Origin: Ceratotherium simum simum
Taxonomy: Eukaryota > Chordata > Mammalia > Perissodactyla > Rhinocerotidae
Length of the DNA stretch: 64,000 nucleotides
Direction of reading: 5' to 3'
Assembly (NCBI RefSeq): GCF_000283155.1
Contig: NW_004454177.1
Coordinates: 6,721,382-6,785,381, forward strand
Position numbers and translations under genes: made by a program. How positions within the stretch are numbered: the stretch's first letter is position 1; each line of letters starts with the position of its first letter. The notes beneath the pieces were generated by a model, which was not told the DNA's origin, did no database searches, and saw only the letters and a program-made list of their open reading frames with translations. Positions 12,475 to 23,444 of this stretch are shown here, in pieces.

Positions 12475-12705
12475 TAATAATAAAGGCCACTAACATTTTT
12501 GAGCATGTAAGCACTAGACTCTTGATAAAGCTTTATATGTATTATTTACACAACAACCCCATAATGTAGGTAATTACTTTTATCTCTGTTTTACAAATGA
12601 AAAAATTGAGGCACAGTGAGCTAAATTAACTAATACAAAATTCAGATAGTAGGTGGCAGAGCTAAGCTCAAGTCTGGTGCCCTTAACCACTGTGCTTATT
12701 TGTAC
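12475..12705 (-). mobile_element. MIR SINE
   Basis: Antisense MIR order: 'actaacatttttgagca', 'acaacaaccccataatgtaggta', 'ctgttttacaaatga', 'ggtggcagagctaagctca' and 'cccttaaccactgtgct'. Nearly full length. Confidence 0.88.
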
Positions 12706-13425
12706 TGCTCTGAAAATGTTTCAATTAATCCGATCTAGAAGTTCTAAAATGGAGTAGCAGGAAATTCTCATTTTCAGGTAGAATCACTAATATTCCTTAA
12801 TTCATACTTGTTCAGTTTGGAGTGATTGTTGAATAAGTTTCTCAGCTAATTTAAATCTTCATTGTGTGTTTGAAAATATTATCAATGTCATTAAAAAAAA
12901 TCCTCATTGCCTGTCTTTGTCTTTTATTCACTGAAAATTTTAAAACAGTTAAACATACTTTGTTTTGTATGTTCAGTTCAAATTTTGTTTTAATTTTATC
13001 ATTGACATTATTTGCAGCTATAAAACATGGTAGCATTACAACTTTGCATTGCAAAATTGTTTAAAATATTAGCAGGATGCGCCAGCTGGTGCAGCCGTGT
13101 TATAATTGAGAGATACTAAAGGAGTTTCTTGGTAACCAAAAGTAAAAGTGTCAAAAAAATTTTTTTCATTTGAACTGTTTATAATAGAACTTGCCTTTGG
13201 ATAGCCAACAAATTTCACAAAGGAAAGAGGAGATTCTGGAACTCATCATATAGTTACAAATAACTGTGAAATCTGAAATTTAAAGACCATGCCTTAATAA
13301 AATTGATAATTTGAATCATGCTGGCATCTTCTTAACAGCTCATGCTTGTCGATGGAGCATGCTATTCTTATTTATACCACATTTAGGTAATAGCTTTTGT
13401 AAGAGCCACTACTTCTGCAGCTTTT
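12706..13425. other. unique DNA
   Basis: Overlapping open frames on both strands (12851-13064) are short and unrelated to anything I know. No repeat recognised. Confidence 0.45.
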
Positions 13426-13442
13426 CCTGTCATTGTTTTGTT

Positions 13443-13652
13443 TTTTTTTTTAAATTTTATTTATTTTATTTTTCCCCCCCAAAGCCCCAGTAGATAGTTG
13501 TATGTCATGGTTGCACATCCTTCTAGTTGCTGTATGTGGGACGCGGCCTCAGCATGGCCGGACAAGCGGTGCATCGGTGTGCGCCCGGGATCCAAACCCG
13601 GGCGGCCAGCAGGGGAGCGCGCGCACTTAACCGCTAAGCCACGGGGCCGGCC
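13443..13652 (-). mobile_element. ERE SINE (class I), young
   Basis: Complete copy, head at 13652, A and B boxes present. A perfect 17-bp TSD, cctgtcattgttttgtt, lies at 13426-13442 and 13653-13669, pointing to recent insertion. Confidence 0.97.
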
Positions 13653-13669
13653 CCTGTCATTGTTTTGTT

Positions 13670-14470
13670 ACCACCAGTACGGATCTTGGTATGTTTTGAC
13701 CAGCTTATTTGAGGGCATTCTAAAAAGTGATCTAAATATTACTTATTTTTTCCCCTCCTATTGTGCATGATGTTTTACAAATAAATCTTTCTTATCTTTA
13801 CTTGCATGAACATATCATTAAAAAAATTTGAGATTTCCAACATTCATGTCCTTGCCTAGTTAAAAGTGCAAAGATTTCACATCATTTTAGCCTTTCAATT
13901 TTTCGAGTATTTTAGATGCTTTTCCCTGGTCTCTGGTTTCTAAATAACCGTCCTAATAATATTTAAGCAGTAGTATTTTCTCCAATAAACTTGTTCACAG
14001 TGTTGTAGTAGGATTTAGTAAGCTTTTCGTCCAGAGTGTGCACTAGTTCTTCATGTTCTTCTGTGTAATAACTTACCTTGAACAATGCTATGGTACTTTT
14101 ATTGTTAGAGTTAAATTTTGTTTGAACACTGCCCCCCGTCCCCCCCAATAACCTTAGGCTTTCTTTTTATGAACTGTCTTTTTCCGCAAAATAATGTTAT
14201 AGCTTGACAGGGATCATAAATCTATTTTGTAAGATTTAACTTCATGTCATGAACTCATCTCATATCATGAGATATATTTTTTTCTTGCCCTAAAAGGTGA
14301 CTTGTAGTGACAAATAGCTAGTACCTTATTTATTTATATGAGATTCTTTCATTTCATATGCGGTTATCAGTGTGTTTAATAATGGTTAAAGAATTGATTG
14401 GTGTTGTTTTCTAATACTGATTATTAATTTGCCTTGAGCCTGATCAATCTTTTATATTCATTATCAGATT
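13670..14470. other. unique DNA
   Basis: Nothing recognised. Short C-runs at about 14132-14146. Confidence 0.45.
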
Positions 14471-14657
14471 TTTTTTTTTTGCTGAGGAAGATTTGCCCTG
14501 AGCTAACATCCATGCCAGTCTTCCTCTATTTTTTAGTATGTGGGCTGCCAGCACAGTGTGGCCGCTAAGAGTGGCGGAGGTCCATGCCTGGGAACTGAAC
14601 CCAGGCCACCGAAGTGGAGTGTGCCAAACTTAACCACTAGGCCACCAGGGCTGGCCC
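14471..14657 (-). mobile_element. ERE SINE (class III), old
   Basis: A diverged copy with one 'GAGGAAGA..GCCCTGAGCTAACATC' module joined directly to the tRNA head (aacttaaccactaggcc, ending ggctggcccc). CpG sites are largely decayed. TSD unclear (cagat-like at both ends). Confidence 0.88.
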
Positions 14658-14659
14658 CA

Positions 14660-16035
14660 GATATATTTCTTAAATCTCAGAATTTTTTTCATCTGTTGAT
14701 ATGGTTCATTGAGGGTAATCATTTTACCTTACCACAAACATGTAAGTTATTGAAGAAGTATTGAAAATTTATGATAATGCTATCATAAATATAAAAGTAG
14801 GGCAACAAGGACCTGAACTTTTGTATTACAGGTTCACTTATTTTGTGACAGTCATGCTGACAGTCACACTGTGTCATCTAGAGCACGTGCTGAGGCAGTG
14901 TTGCGTGACACTTAAGGGAGTGCAGCATGTGTGTGTGCTTGTACCGTTTTATGTGAGTGGATATATACAGTCCTGAGCAAAAGGAAGAAGAAGAAGAAAC
15001 ACAAGTACACAGCCATAGTCTTCCTAATCAAGGACAGATTTTAAAGAATTTCACATTCAGCAAATGAACAGAAATGCTTGGAGAAGCTTTATTTTGAGTC
15101 CTGCATGAAAGCAAATTAACCTGGTAGATGTAATTGCCTGGAGCTTGTCTCCATTTTATTAAAATTGGCATATAACACATCTGTGGGCATCTTTGTTATT
15201 GAAGTCTTAAAAATAGTTAAAGTTTATTTAAAAAGTGAAAGTAGCATAAATGTTTGCAAAAACCCTGATGTTTTTGGGGCATAGTTTGAAAACCACTGTG
15301 CTTAGATGACTAGTTCTAAGCCCAGTCATTGTCTCAATTCAGGAAGGATAGGGTCTTCACTTATGAGGCAGAATCTCTGCCTTGAGTTTGCTTGACTTAG
15401 ACTGTATTTGTCTTGAGAGAAGTTGTGTTATCATAATCAGCTAGAGCATGGATTTTTGCTCTACAGATTTGTTAATTAAGAATAACTTAACAGATGAATT
15501 TTTTAAACTTGTGCCTTATTTCCCATCCCATGATATAATGTTCTGTCTGGTAAACCACCATTCAAGGACATTGGCCAAAATGTATGGCTGCACTCAGCAA
15601 TACTGGGCATGGATGAGAATTGTCCCCTTTTAGGTAGAAAATCTTTTAGCATCTGTATCGGGAGCTTGAATATAAGATTGTTATGCTGAAGTTATCCATC
15701 ACATGGGTCAACCCTAGTTGTCTTGGCACAGGAACTTCCTCTTGATTAGGTACAGGATTTTAATTTTTATGGTGTTGAGGATTTTCTTTATCTGCAGAAT
15801 TAAAAGTATTTGTCAGATATGATAAAAGATTGTTTTATGGGTAAATGAAGTCTCAAATATATATTTATTAGTATGTGAGATGAATGGAATATTTAATCAT
15901 TGAAAGGCCTTCGATAGGCTTTGAAATATCTCCATTTTATATATTAATACTTCCTGTATTAATATTAATGGTAAGATACTCCATATTATGAATACTACTG
16001 ATAAATGAATCTTAATGATATACCCTATTGTTTAA
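14660..16035. other. unique DNA
   Basis: Holds a 9-bp direct repeat (tgacagtca, spacing 3) near 14848-14868, a short (AAG)n near 14983-14998 and a weak hAT-end-like 'tttgaaaaccactg' near 15286-15299. No gene seen. Confidence 0.4.
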
Positions 16036-16039
16036 AAAA

Positions 16040-16450
16040 AATTTGGATTATAGCCCAAAACTGGAAACAACCAACAAATAAATGAATGCTGGCATATTCA
16101 TACAATGAATACTACTCAAATAAAACAGGATGAACTTGAATCTCAAAAACATTATGTTGAACAAAAGAAACCAGACACGAAAGGTTATATGCTATACAAT
16201 TCCATTTGTATGAATAGTAGAATAGGTAGAAAACTAAGTGATGGTGTTGGAAATCAGAACAGGTGTTGTCTCTTGAGTGGATGGGTGCAATTGACTGGAA
16301 AAGAGTAGGAGGGAACTCTCTGGTGGAAATATCCTATATCTTGACGGGAGTGCTGGTTATATGTGTGCATACATTTGTCACAGTTCATCAAATGGTACAC
16401 TACTAACATGTGTGTTTTACTATATGTAATTATACCTCAATAAAAACCAT
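16040..16450 (+). mobile_element. L1 3' end
   Basis: 'aaaactggaaacaaccaaca', 'cagacacgaaaggttatatg', 'cagttcatcaaatggtaca' and 'aattatacctcaataaaa' are successive parts of the sense 3' end of old L1 elements, ending with a polyadenylation signal. Confidence 0.88.
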
Positions 16451-16504
16451 TTGCAATAGAAATCTTTCTAAAGTGAATAATAGTGGTAGCAGTAGCCATA
16501 GTAA

Positions 16505-16722
16505 TAGAAAAGACTAATAATTATTGAGTTCTTATGTACCAGACAACAGCTCAATGCAGTAGGTTTTATTAGTTCCATTTTACATATATAAGGAAACTGG
16601 TTCTTAGAGAATATAAGTAACTTGTCGAAGGTCACAGAGCCAGTACGTGTTTCAATCCAAAGATCTATTTGACTACAAAGCCAGTGAGCTTAATAGCGAC
16701 ACTGATACTGAACCTCTTATTA
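16505..16722 (-). mobile_element. MIR SINE
   Basis: Antisense MIR: 'aataattattgagttctta', 'ttttacatatataaggaaact', 'cgaaggtcacagagcc' and 'gactacaaagccagtgagct'. The possible LTR starts right after it. Confidence 0.8.
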
Positions 16723-16736
16723 ATCTCAAGTTCACG

Positions 16737-17151
16737 TGCCCGATGCCCAGCAAGCCAAACACTGAGACATCGGTGCTTGGAGATGAGAAAGGTTTATTCA
16801 AATTGGCCAAAACGAGTAGGTGGGAGCCTGGGTTTGCTCAAATCCACCTCTCCTAGACAGAAAGCAGGGGGCTTGGCAGAAGGGGCTTCAGGGAAACAAA
16901 GGGGTCACTCCCAATAAGCCTCTGGGCAACCTGACTTCTGGGCTTCAAGAGCTGCTGAGGGCTGGCCATCCGTCAGGTGATCGTCAGGTGATCGGCCATC
17001 TGGTGATAGCAACCTCCCTGAAGGCATTCTCTTTCTCCTGCAAAACAGGCTCACAAATCCTTGAGACCCCTGAGTCACCCCTCAAGTTAAACAGGAAAAA
17101 TAGCAAATTGGTTTAATATCTACAGTACCCCTCAGATACCTGGCTCCAACA
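16737..17151 (-). mobile_element. Possible solo ERV LTR
   Basis: On the minus strand this runs from TGTTGG (17151) to GGGCA (16737). It has an AATAAA at 16798-16793 followed after about 30 bases by 'CAGTGTTTGGCTTGCTGGGC', a layout typical of the R-U5 end of class I retroviral LTRs. It is GC-richer than its surroundings. No matching 4-6 bp TSD was found, so the boundaries and even the class are uncertain. No viral coding sequence is present. Confidence 0.4.
16971..16992. repeat. 11-bp tandem duplication
   Basis: cgtcaggtgat is repeated exactly twice, then followed by a third diverged copy (catctggtgat), inside the possible LTR. Short duplications of this sort are common in LTR U3 regions. Confidence 0.85.
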
Positions 17152-18030
17152 CTTTCCTGGGTATGTATATTTAAAAAATTAAATGTTTTCTTAAACAGGA
17201 CATATGAGTATAATTTAAAATTATTTGGTGACTTAGGGTCATCATTATGAACACTATTTTTTGTATTGAAGTGTATAGGGCTCTTTCCCATGAATTGAAT
17301 GAACTACATGTTTTGTTGAATTCTGTTTTGTAATACTTCTGTCTCTCCCCTCAATCTAACGGATCTTTTCTCTCCTGGTTCCCCTTTCTACTTTTTTCTC
17401 CTTTTAATATGCTGTGGGCTGGAAACAAAACTTAATAATGGCTTTTATATAAAATAAGAATTTAATAAGGACCGAAGAGGCCCTTCTCTTCAACATAGTG
17501 CATGAGATTTAGTGCATGAACCTTCTGATTTAGTTTGGCTACTCAGAGCCTGTCTCCCTGCCCCTCTCCCCTCTTTTATATTTACCTTCTGGTTTTTGGT
17601 TGTATTCCAGGTAGAAGTAAGAAGAAACCAGGGGAGTAGAAACAGCTTTTTTTTGTGATGACTGACTACTAGTATTTAAGCGTTAGGCCCATTGTTTATT
17701 TAGCAAATTAGTGTGGGTCAGTCGGTTCTAGGCCTAGAAAAAATCAAACTATGAGTAAAGCTTACCGTAATATTGGAACTTGTAACTTTCATTCTGCTTG
17801 AGGTGACAGATATTTCTTGCTTTTGGTTATGTTGACATGTATAGGGTGAGTGCTTTTATATAAGGAAACATTTCTAAGTTAGTAGCTTAAAAATAAAATT
17901 TTTGAAAAATGCTTTAATTTGTGGCTTAGCCTGACCTCCAGAATAAACAATGACTATAAGGAGTTTTGCAAGGAAGACTTGACTTTGTATGTGTTTATTT
18001 CCTTTATTTTGCAGCATGTCTGTACAAAGC
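17152..18030. other. unique DNA
   Basis: AT-rich, with pyrimidine-rich tracts near 17340-17410. No repeat or exon recognised. Confidence 0.45.
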
Positions 18031-18040
18031 GTACGGTATA

Positions 18041-18057
18041 CACACACACACACACAC
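18041..18057. repeat. (CA)n microsatellite
   Basis: About 8.5 CA units followed by degenerate TACA/CATA steps up to about 18095. Confidence 0.95.
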
Positions 18058-18099
18058 TTACATACAGACACATGTATATACAAACATACACAGGTACAG

Positions 18100-18628
18100 T
18101 GAATAGAGGCTAGTCTGCTCATTTTGAGCCTGCCACACCTGAATGTGGTAGCCATGAGAGAGAATATTTTAAATGCTTCAGACTATTAATAGAATCTTGG
18201 TCAATGGAAAGATTCCAGAAGAAGTCTACAAAAAGTACACAAGTAATTTTTATTGTTATTTTTGCTCCGTCTTTAGTCTTCAGATGTTATAATTTGAAAG
18301 GGGCATTTTCCCCCATTTCTTCTAGGCTTCTCCTACCAAACGTGAAAAAGAAGCCCATTTTTATTATTTGCTTGAGCTATTTGAGAGGTAGGAAACAAGC
18401 TACGTTTTTCTATAGGTTGTAAATATCCATCATACTTAAATGTTGGTGTAGTCTATTCAAATTCACATTGAAGGAGTTGAAATTTTGGCCTTTCCTTTTT
18501 AAAAAACTCTATAATGATGCCATTAAATAGTGACTTAAATCAATACCTTTATTTATTGCTAGCTATGTTCAAGGCACAGTAGGAGTATAAGCAATGTGTG
18601 GCATAGTCTCTATTATTACTGTATTTAA
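18100..18628. other. unique DNA, L2 trace
   Basis: 'ctttatttattgctagctatgttcaaggcacagt' type sequence near 18547-18582 could be an antisense L2 3' end. The rest is unrecognised. Confidence 0.35.
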
Positions 18629-18635
18629 TAATCTA

Positions 18636-18938
18636 GGGCCGGCCCTGTGGCTTAGCGGTTAAGTGTGCGCGCTCTGCTACTGGCGGCCCAGGTTCAGATC
18701 CTGGGTGTGCACCGAGGCACCACTTGTGCGGCCATGCTGAGGCCGCGTCCTACATACAGCAACTAGAAGGATGTGCAACTATGACGTACAACTAGCTACT
18801 GGGGCTTTGAGGAAAAAAAAGGAGGAGGATTGGCAATAGATGTTAGTTCAGAGCCGGTCTTCCTCAGCAAAAAGAGGAGGATTAGCATAGATGTTAAGTC
18901 AGGGCTGATCTTCCTCACCAAAAAAAAAAAAAAAAAAA
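18636..18938 (+). mobile_element. ERE SINE (class II)
   Basis: Plus-strand copy with GGCCGGCCC head, A box (tggcttagcggttaag), body, two GATGTTAG modules (about 18838-18867 and 18888-18916) and a 20-base A tail. Short TSD aatcta at 18630-18635 and 18939-18944. Confidence 0.95.
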
Positions 18939-19748
18939 AATCTAATTGTCCAGGTTATCTAGGTTACCAATTTAAAACAAAAAGTTATTATCTTATCTTT
19001 ATGACCAAGCTATTCTGGTAGGAAATGCCTGATAGGAGATATCGTGGTTGAGTTTAATTAACAGTGTTAAAGAGTTGTGTATAGATAGCTTACCATAGAG
19101 TGAATTGCTTAATAGGACAGTACATGTGTTGCCTTGTGAGGTTAATAGAGTGATCTTTGGATATACATGAGAGACAGAGAGAAACAAGTAATTCCTTTCC
19201 CCTTTGTGAGTGGCAGACTCTTTTTATACATAATCTTAGAAGGTCTCTACTTCCTCAACTTGATAAAGAGCATCCACAAAACACCTACAGCTAACATTGT
19301 ATTTAATGGTGAAAAACTGAGTCCTTTTCTATTCAGATTGGGAATAAGACAAGGATGCCTATTCTCACTACCCTTATTCAACATAGTGCTGGAAGTTCTA
19401 GCTAGTGCAATAAGGCAAGAAAAAGAAATAAAAGGCACATAGATCGGAAGGGAAGAAATAAAATTTCCCTATTGACAGATGACATGATTATCTATGTAGA
19501 AAGGAATCTACAGATAAACTTCTAGAAATATGTGCGTTAGGCAGGTCGCAGGATGTGAGATAAACATACATAAATCAATTGCATTTCTATATGCTAACGA
19601 ACATGTGGAAATAAATACAATATCATTTACAATTGCTCAGGTAAAATAGTAATAGTTAAGTGTATATCTAACAGAACATGGATAGGACTTTATGCTGAAA
19701 ACTACAGAATGCCTATGAAAGAAATCAAAGATCTAAATAAATGGAGAG

Positions 19749-19950
19749 GGCCGGCCCCGTGGCTTAGCGGTTAAGTGCGCGCGCTCCGCTGCTGGCGGCC
19801 CGGGTTCGGATCCCGGGCGCGCACCGACGCACCGCTTCTCCGGCCATGCTGAGGCCGTGTCCCACATACAGCAACTGGAAGGATGTGCAGCTATGACATA
19901 CAACTATCCACTGGGGCTTTGGGGGAAAATAAATAAATAAATAAAATCTT
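19749..19950 (+). mobile_element. ERE SINE (class I), near-consensus
   Basis: Intact-looking copy: A box tggcttagcgg at 19760-19770, B box ggttcggatcc at 19803-19813, CpGs mostly preserved, (AAAT)n tail. Perfect 15-bp TSD taaataaatggagag at 19734-19748 and 19951-19965. Inserted into L1 ORF2, so it is younger than that L1. Confidence 0.98.
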
Positions 19951-20300
19951 TAAATAAATGGAGAGACATGCTGCTTTCATGGATTGAAAGACTCAACATA
20001 GTAAAGATGTCAGTTTTTCCCAAATTGACATACAAGTTTAGTGCAATTCCTATAAAAATTCCAGCAAATTTTTTTGTAGATATAGACAAGATTATTATAA
20101 AGTATATGTGGAAATACAAAGGAACTAGAATAGTTAGTATAAGAAAAAGTGGGAGGAATCACTCTACCTGATTTCAAGACTTTTATAGCAACAGTGATCA
20201 AGATTGTGTGAGATTAGTGGAAAGATGGACACTTAGATCAATGCAACAGAATAGAGAGCCCAGAATAACAATAGAGACCTACATCAATATCCTCAGTGGA

Positions 20301-20465
20301 TTTTTTTTTTTATTGAGATATAACTCACACACTATAAAATTTTTCCTTTTGTACAATTCATTGGTTTTTAGTGTATTCATGAAGTTGTACAACATTCACC
20401 ACACCCTAATTCGAGAACGTTTTCATCACCTAAAAAAGAAATGCGATGCCCATTAGCCATTGCCC
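20301..20465 (-). mobile_element. Short antisense L1 3'-UTR piece inside L1 ORF2
   Basis: Starts with a T run then 'attgagatataactcacac' and 'gtacaattcattggttttta', the antisense 3' UTR of old L1s. It interrupts the ORF2 text between 'cctacatcaatatc' and 'actgatttttgacaaagatg'. Probably a 5'-truncated L1 insertion. Confidence 0.7.
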
Positions 20466-21184
20466 AACTGATTTTTGACAAAGATGCAGAAGCAATTCGA
20501 TAGAGGAAAGATGACCTTTTCGTTAATGGTGCTGGAACAGTTGGACTTCCATAGACCAAAAAATGAACTTTGACCTAAACTTCACACATACAAAAATTGA
20601 CTCAAAATGGATCAAGGAGTTAAATGCAAAACATAAAACTGTAAAACTTTTAGGGAAAAAACAGGAGAAAAATTTTGGAATCTAGATCTAGGCAAAGAGT
20701 TCTCAGACTTGACACAAAAGCGTGATACATAAAAGGAAAAATTGATAAATTGGACTTCATAAAAACTAAAAACTTTTGCTCTGCTAAAAAGAATGTTAAA
20801 GACATCCTTTTAAAGATGTGTTAAAAAGATGAAAAGACAAACTACAGACTGGGAGAAAATATTTGCAAATCACGTATCCAATAAAAGACTAGTATCTAGA
20901 ATGTGAAAGAACTCCAAAATTCGGTAGTGAAAAACCAGATGAATCAGTTAGAAGGTGGCAAAAGACATAAAAAGACATTTCACTTAAGCGGATATACAAA
21001 TGGCACATAAGCACATGAAGAAATGTTCAACATTATCGGGGATTCACGAATTACGAATTGAAACCACGAGTTATTTCAAAGCAAAAAGTTTAATTTTAAA
21101 AAAAGGAAAAAATATTACATGAATATTATTAAATTTGGTAAATACAAAAAAGGCTAAAGAAGAAGACAAAAAGTACAAATGATC

Positions 21185-21670
21185 TTGCTACCTGTATGTA
21201 ACTTCCACTAACATTTTGGTGTATTTTATACCTTTTTCCTTTTTTTCCCCTCTGTGCATTTTTAATTTACATAGTTAACTGAATATGCAGGGATGTGTCC
21301 TGTTCTCTTCAACAAACGTTATCATGAGTACTTTTTCATATTACTTAAAATTATCCATGAATATAATTTTTAAATGGCTCATAATATTCATTGTATGAAT
21401 GTACTATAATTTAGGTAACCATTCCTCTCATACATTTAAAATTTTTCCATTTTGTTGCTATTATAAATAATCCTGTGCTGAACATTTTTGTATATAAACC
21501 ACTGTCAGGATTTCTGACTCCTTCCTTAGAATAGATTCTTAGATGTGGAATTAGTGTGTCATTGGGTGTGGGCATCTTAGAGGTCTTTGAAACCTACACA
21601 TTGCCGAAATACAAAATACTTTACAGAAATATTGTTTCAGTTTGTGCTCCTTCATACTCCCCTCTTAAAA
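21185..21670 (-). mobile_element. Old L1-like fragment
   Basis: 'cataatattcattgtatgaatg', 'tgctattataaataatcctgtgctgaaca' type text and 'ttagatgtggaattagtg' match the antisense 3' region of ancient L1 or HAL1 elements. Confidence 0.6.
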
Positions 21671-21694
21671 ATTTTTTTTTTTTTTTTTTAAATT

Positions 21695-22945
21695 GTGATA
21701 ACTCCCACTCTTTCATGCATTTCTCTTTTCTCTAGGTCTCCAAACACTTTATCTTGGCTCTCCTTCTACAACTCTGTCCTCTTCTCAATCTTCTAACATT
21801 GTTTCTCTTTACCCCTTAAATATTTGGGTTCTCTACGGTTCGGTTCTCAGTCTCTTCTATGTATTTATGTTTTTCCTGGGCCATGTCTTCAACTACAGCT
21901 TACACCCTAATGACTCCTAAATCTCATATCTCTTTTGAGTTTTAGGGCCCCATTTCTAACTGCATGTTGGACATCTTTACCTTATGCCACATAGATATCA
22001 CAAACTTATCTCAGTTATCTAAAACTGAATTCATTATTTATCTAACCAGAACAGCTTCTCCTTCACTACCTAGTAGTATAAGCCAAAAGTCTGAGTTAGC
22101 CTAGATTACTCCTTGAACCTTGCCTGCTACTTCTTGTCGATCACTAAATTTTAAGATTCTGCTTCCAAAATAGCTCTCTAGTTTGTTACCTCCCCTTCAT
22201 TCTTTTTCATTGCCTTAATTTAGCCACTCGTATTTTTTTGTATTACTGCAGTAGAGTCTTAACTGATGCCTATTTCTGGCCTCGTTTTCCTCAGTTTCAT
22301 CCTCCACACTAAAACCAGCTTGATCTTTTTAAAGCATAAATTTCAGCACGTTACTCACCTTCTCTGTCTTCTATCTCCTGTAAAACAAAGCCCATTTTCC
22401 TTAGCGTGGCGTCGGTGAGCCTTGTCTTGACTGCCACGGCCCCTGCCTGTTGTCCAGCTTCATCCATGGCCGTGCCTGAGAGGCTCCTAGTCCTGCTAAG
22501 CTAGTTTCCTCGATATATTATGTATATATTATATATATATTTTTCCTGCCCTTTATGCCTTTGTTTATCTTGTTTTTTCTTCCTGATATGCTTCCTCCCT
22601 CTCCTATCCACTTGCCAGATTTCTTTCACTTTTCAAGATTCAGGTAGCATTATAACCCCTGTGGGAAGCTTTCTTGCCCTCCACAGGAAGAATTAAGGGC
22701 ATCCTCATCTGTGTTCCCATTGTGCCACACACCCACTTCTGTTACCACTTCCTATATTGATGTACTTTTTTTTGTGATTAATCTGTTCCTGACCATTATA
22801 CTAGATTCTGATACATCCTCTCTACCACTTAAAGAAGGACTTGTGTACCGTTTTTGTTTCCTCAAGGTGAGAGAATTGTGTCCAACATATGGTAGATATT
22901 TAATAAATATTTCTTGACTAGATCATGGAATGAATGAATGGCAGT
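21695..22945 (+). mobile_element. L2 LINE, long 3' portion
   Basis: About 1.25 kb in L2 order: 'gggttctctacggttcgg', 'aatgactcctaaatctcatat', 'ctaactgcatgttggacatc', 'aaaactgaattcatta', 'gtattactgcagtagagtc', then the 3' UTR ending 'taataaatatttcttgac' and 'gaatgaatg'. It covers the end of the CR1-like reverse transcriptase and the 3' end, with many stops. Confidence 0.85.
22509..22542. repeat. AT-rich simple repeat
   Basis: Degenerate (TA)n/(ATAT)n within the L2 copy. Confidence 0.8.
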
Positions 22946-22999
22946 TTTCATGGATGAAGGGTTTCATGCTGACAAATGAAAAAAAAGTTTAAGGAAAAA

Positions 23000-23130
23000 T
23001 CACACAATTTGGAGTCACAGGAATTGAGCTTGAGTTCTACCATCATCTCTTAGTGTCTATAATTGTAGGCATGTCATTTCCCTTCTCTGAGCTTCAGTTC
23101 TTTTGCAAAATGGAGGTAGTAATAGTAGTA
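23000..23130 (+). mobile_element. MIR SINE fragment
   Basis: 'ttggagtcacaggaattgag', 'ttgagttctaccatcatc', 'tgtcatttcccttctctgagc' and 'gcaaaatggaggtag' follow MIR order. It runs into a (TAG/TAA)n stretch at 23113-23141. Confidence 0.7.
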
Positions 23131-23155
23131 GTAATAATAATAGAATTGCTTTTTA

Positions 23156-23429
23156 TTTTTTTTATTTTATTATTTTTTTTAAAACATTCATTTTTATTTT
23201 TTTATTTTATTTTATTTTTTTTTTTTTAAGATTTTATTTATTTATTTTTTCCCCCCAAAGCCCCAGTAGATAGTTGTGTGTCATAGCTGCACATCCTTCT
23301 AGTTGCTGTATGTGGGACGCGGCCTCAGCACGGCCGGAGAAGCAGCGCGTCGGTGCGAGCCTGGGATCCGAACCCGGGTCGCCAGCAGCGGAGCGCGCTC
23401 ACTTAACCACTAAGCCACGGGGCCGGCCC
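23156..23429 (-). mobile_element. ERE SINE (class I), long tail
   Basis: Head at 23429 with GGCCGGCCC. Perfect 15-bp TSD tagaattgcttttta at 23141-23155 and 23430-23444. About 80 bases of T/A-rich tail (23156-23234) separate the TSD from the body, much longer than in other copies. Confidence 0.96.
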
Positions 23430-23444
23430 TAGAATTGCTTTTTA

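Larger units (their letters stand above)
19225..21065 (+). mobile_element. L1 ORF2 remnant (reverse transcriptase to C-terminus)
   Basis: A decayed LINE-1 ORF2. Around 19338-19410 the frame still reads [15 protein letters not shown], the conserved block just before the catalytic site. The catalytic FADD motif has become LTDD near 19475. The later 'gactgggagaaaatatttgcaaatc' block (about 20849) marks the C-terminal part. Multiple stops and frameshifts show it is dead. It is split by an ERE at 19749-19950 and by an antisense L1 piece at 20301-20465. Confidence 0.9.

Noticed and set aside
16647..17116. Overlapping 69-98 codon frames as a gene
   Set aside because: They lie in a MIR and the possible LTR, in three frames, with no conserved domain.
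19760..19813. ERE A and B boxes as a true tRNA gene
   Set aside because: The tRNA-like head continues into SINE body and tail with a target-site duplication, and the acceptor stem cannot close. It is a SINE promoter, not a tRNA gene.
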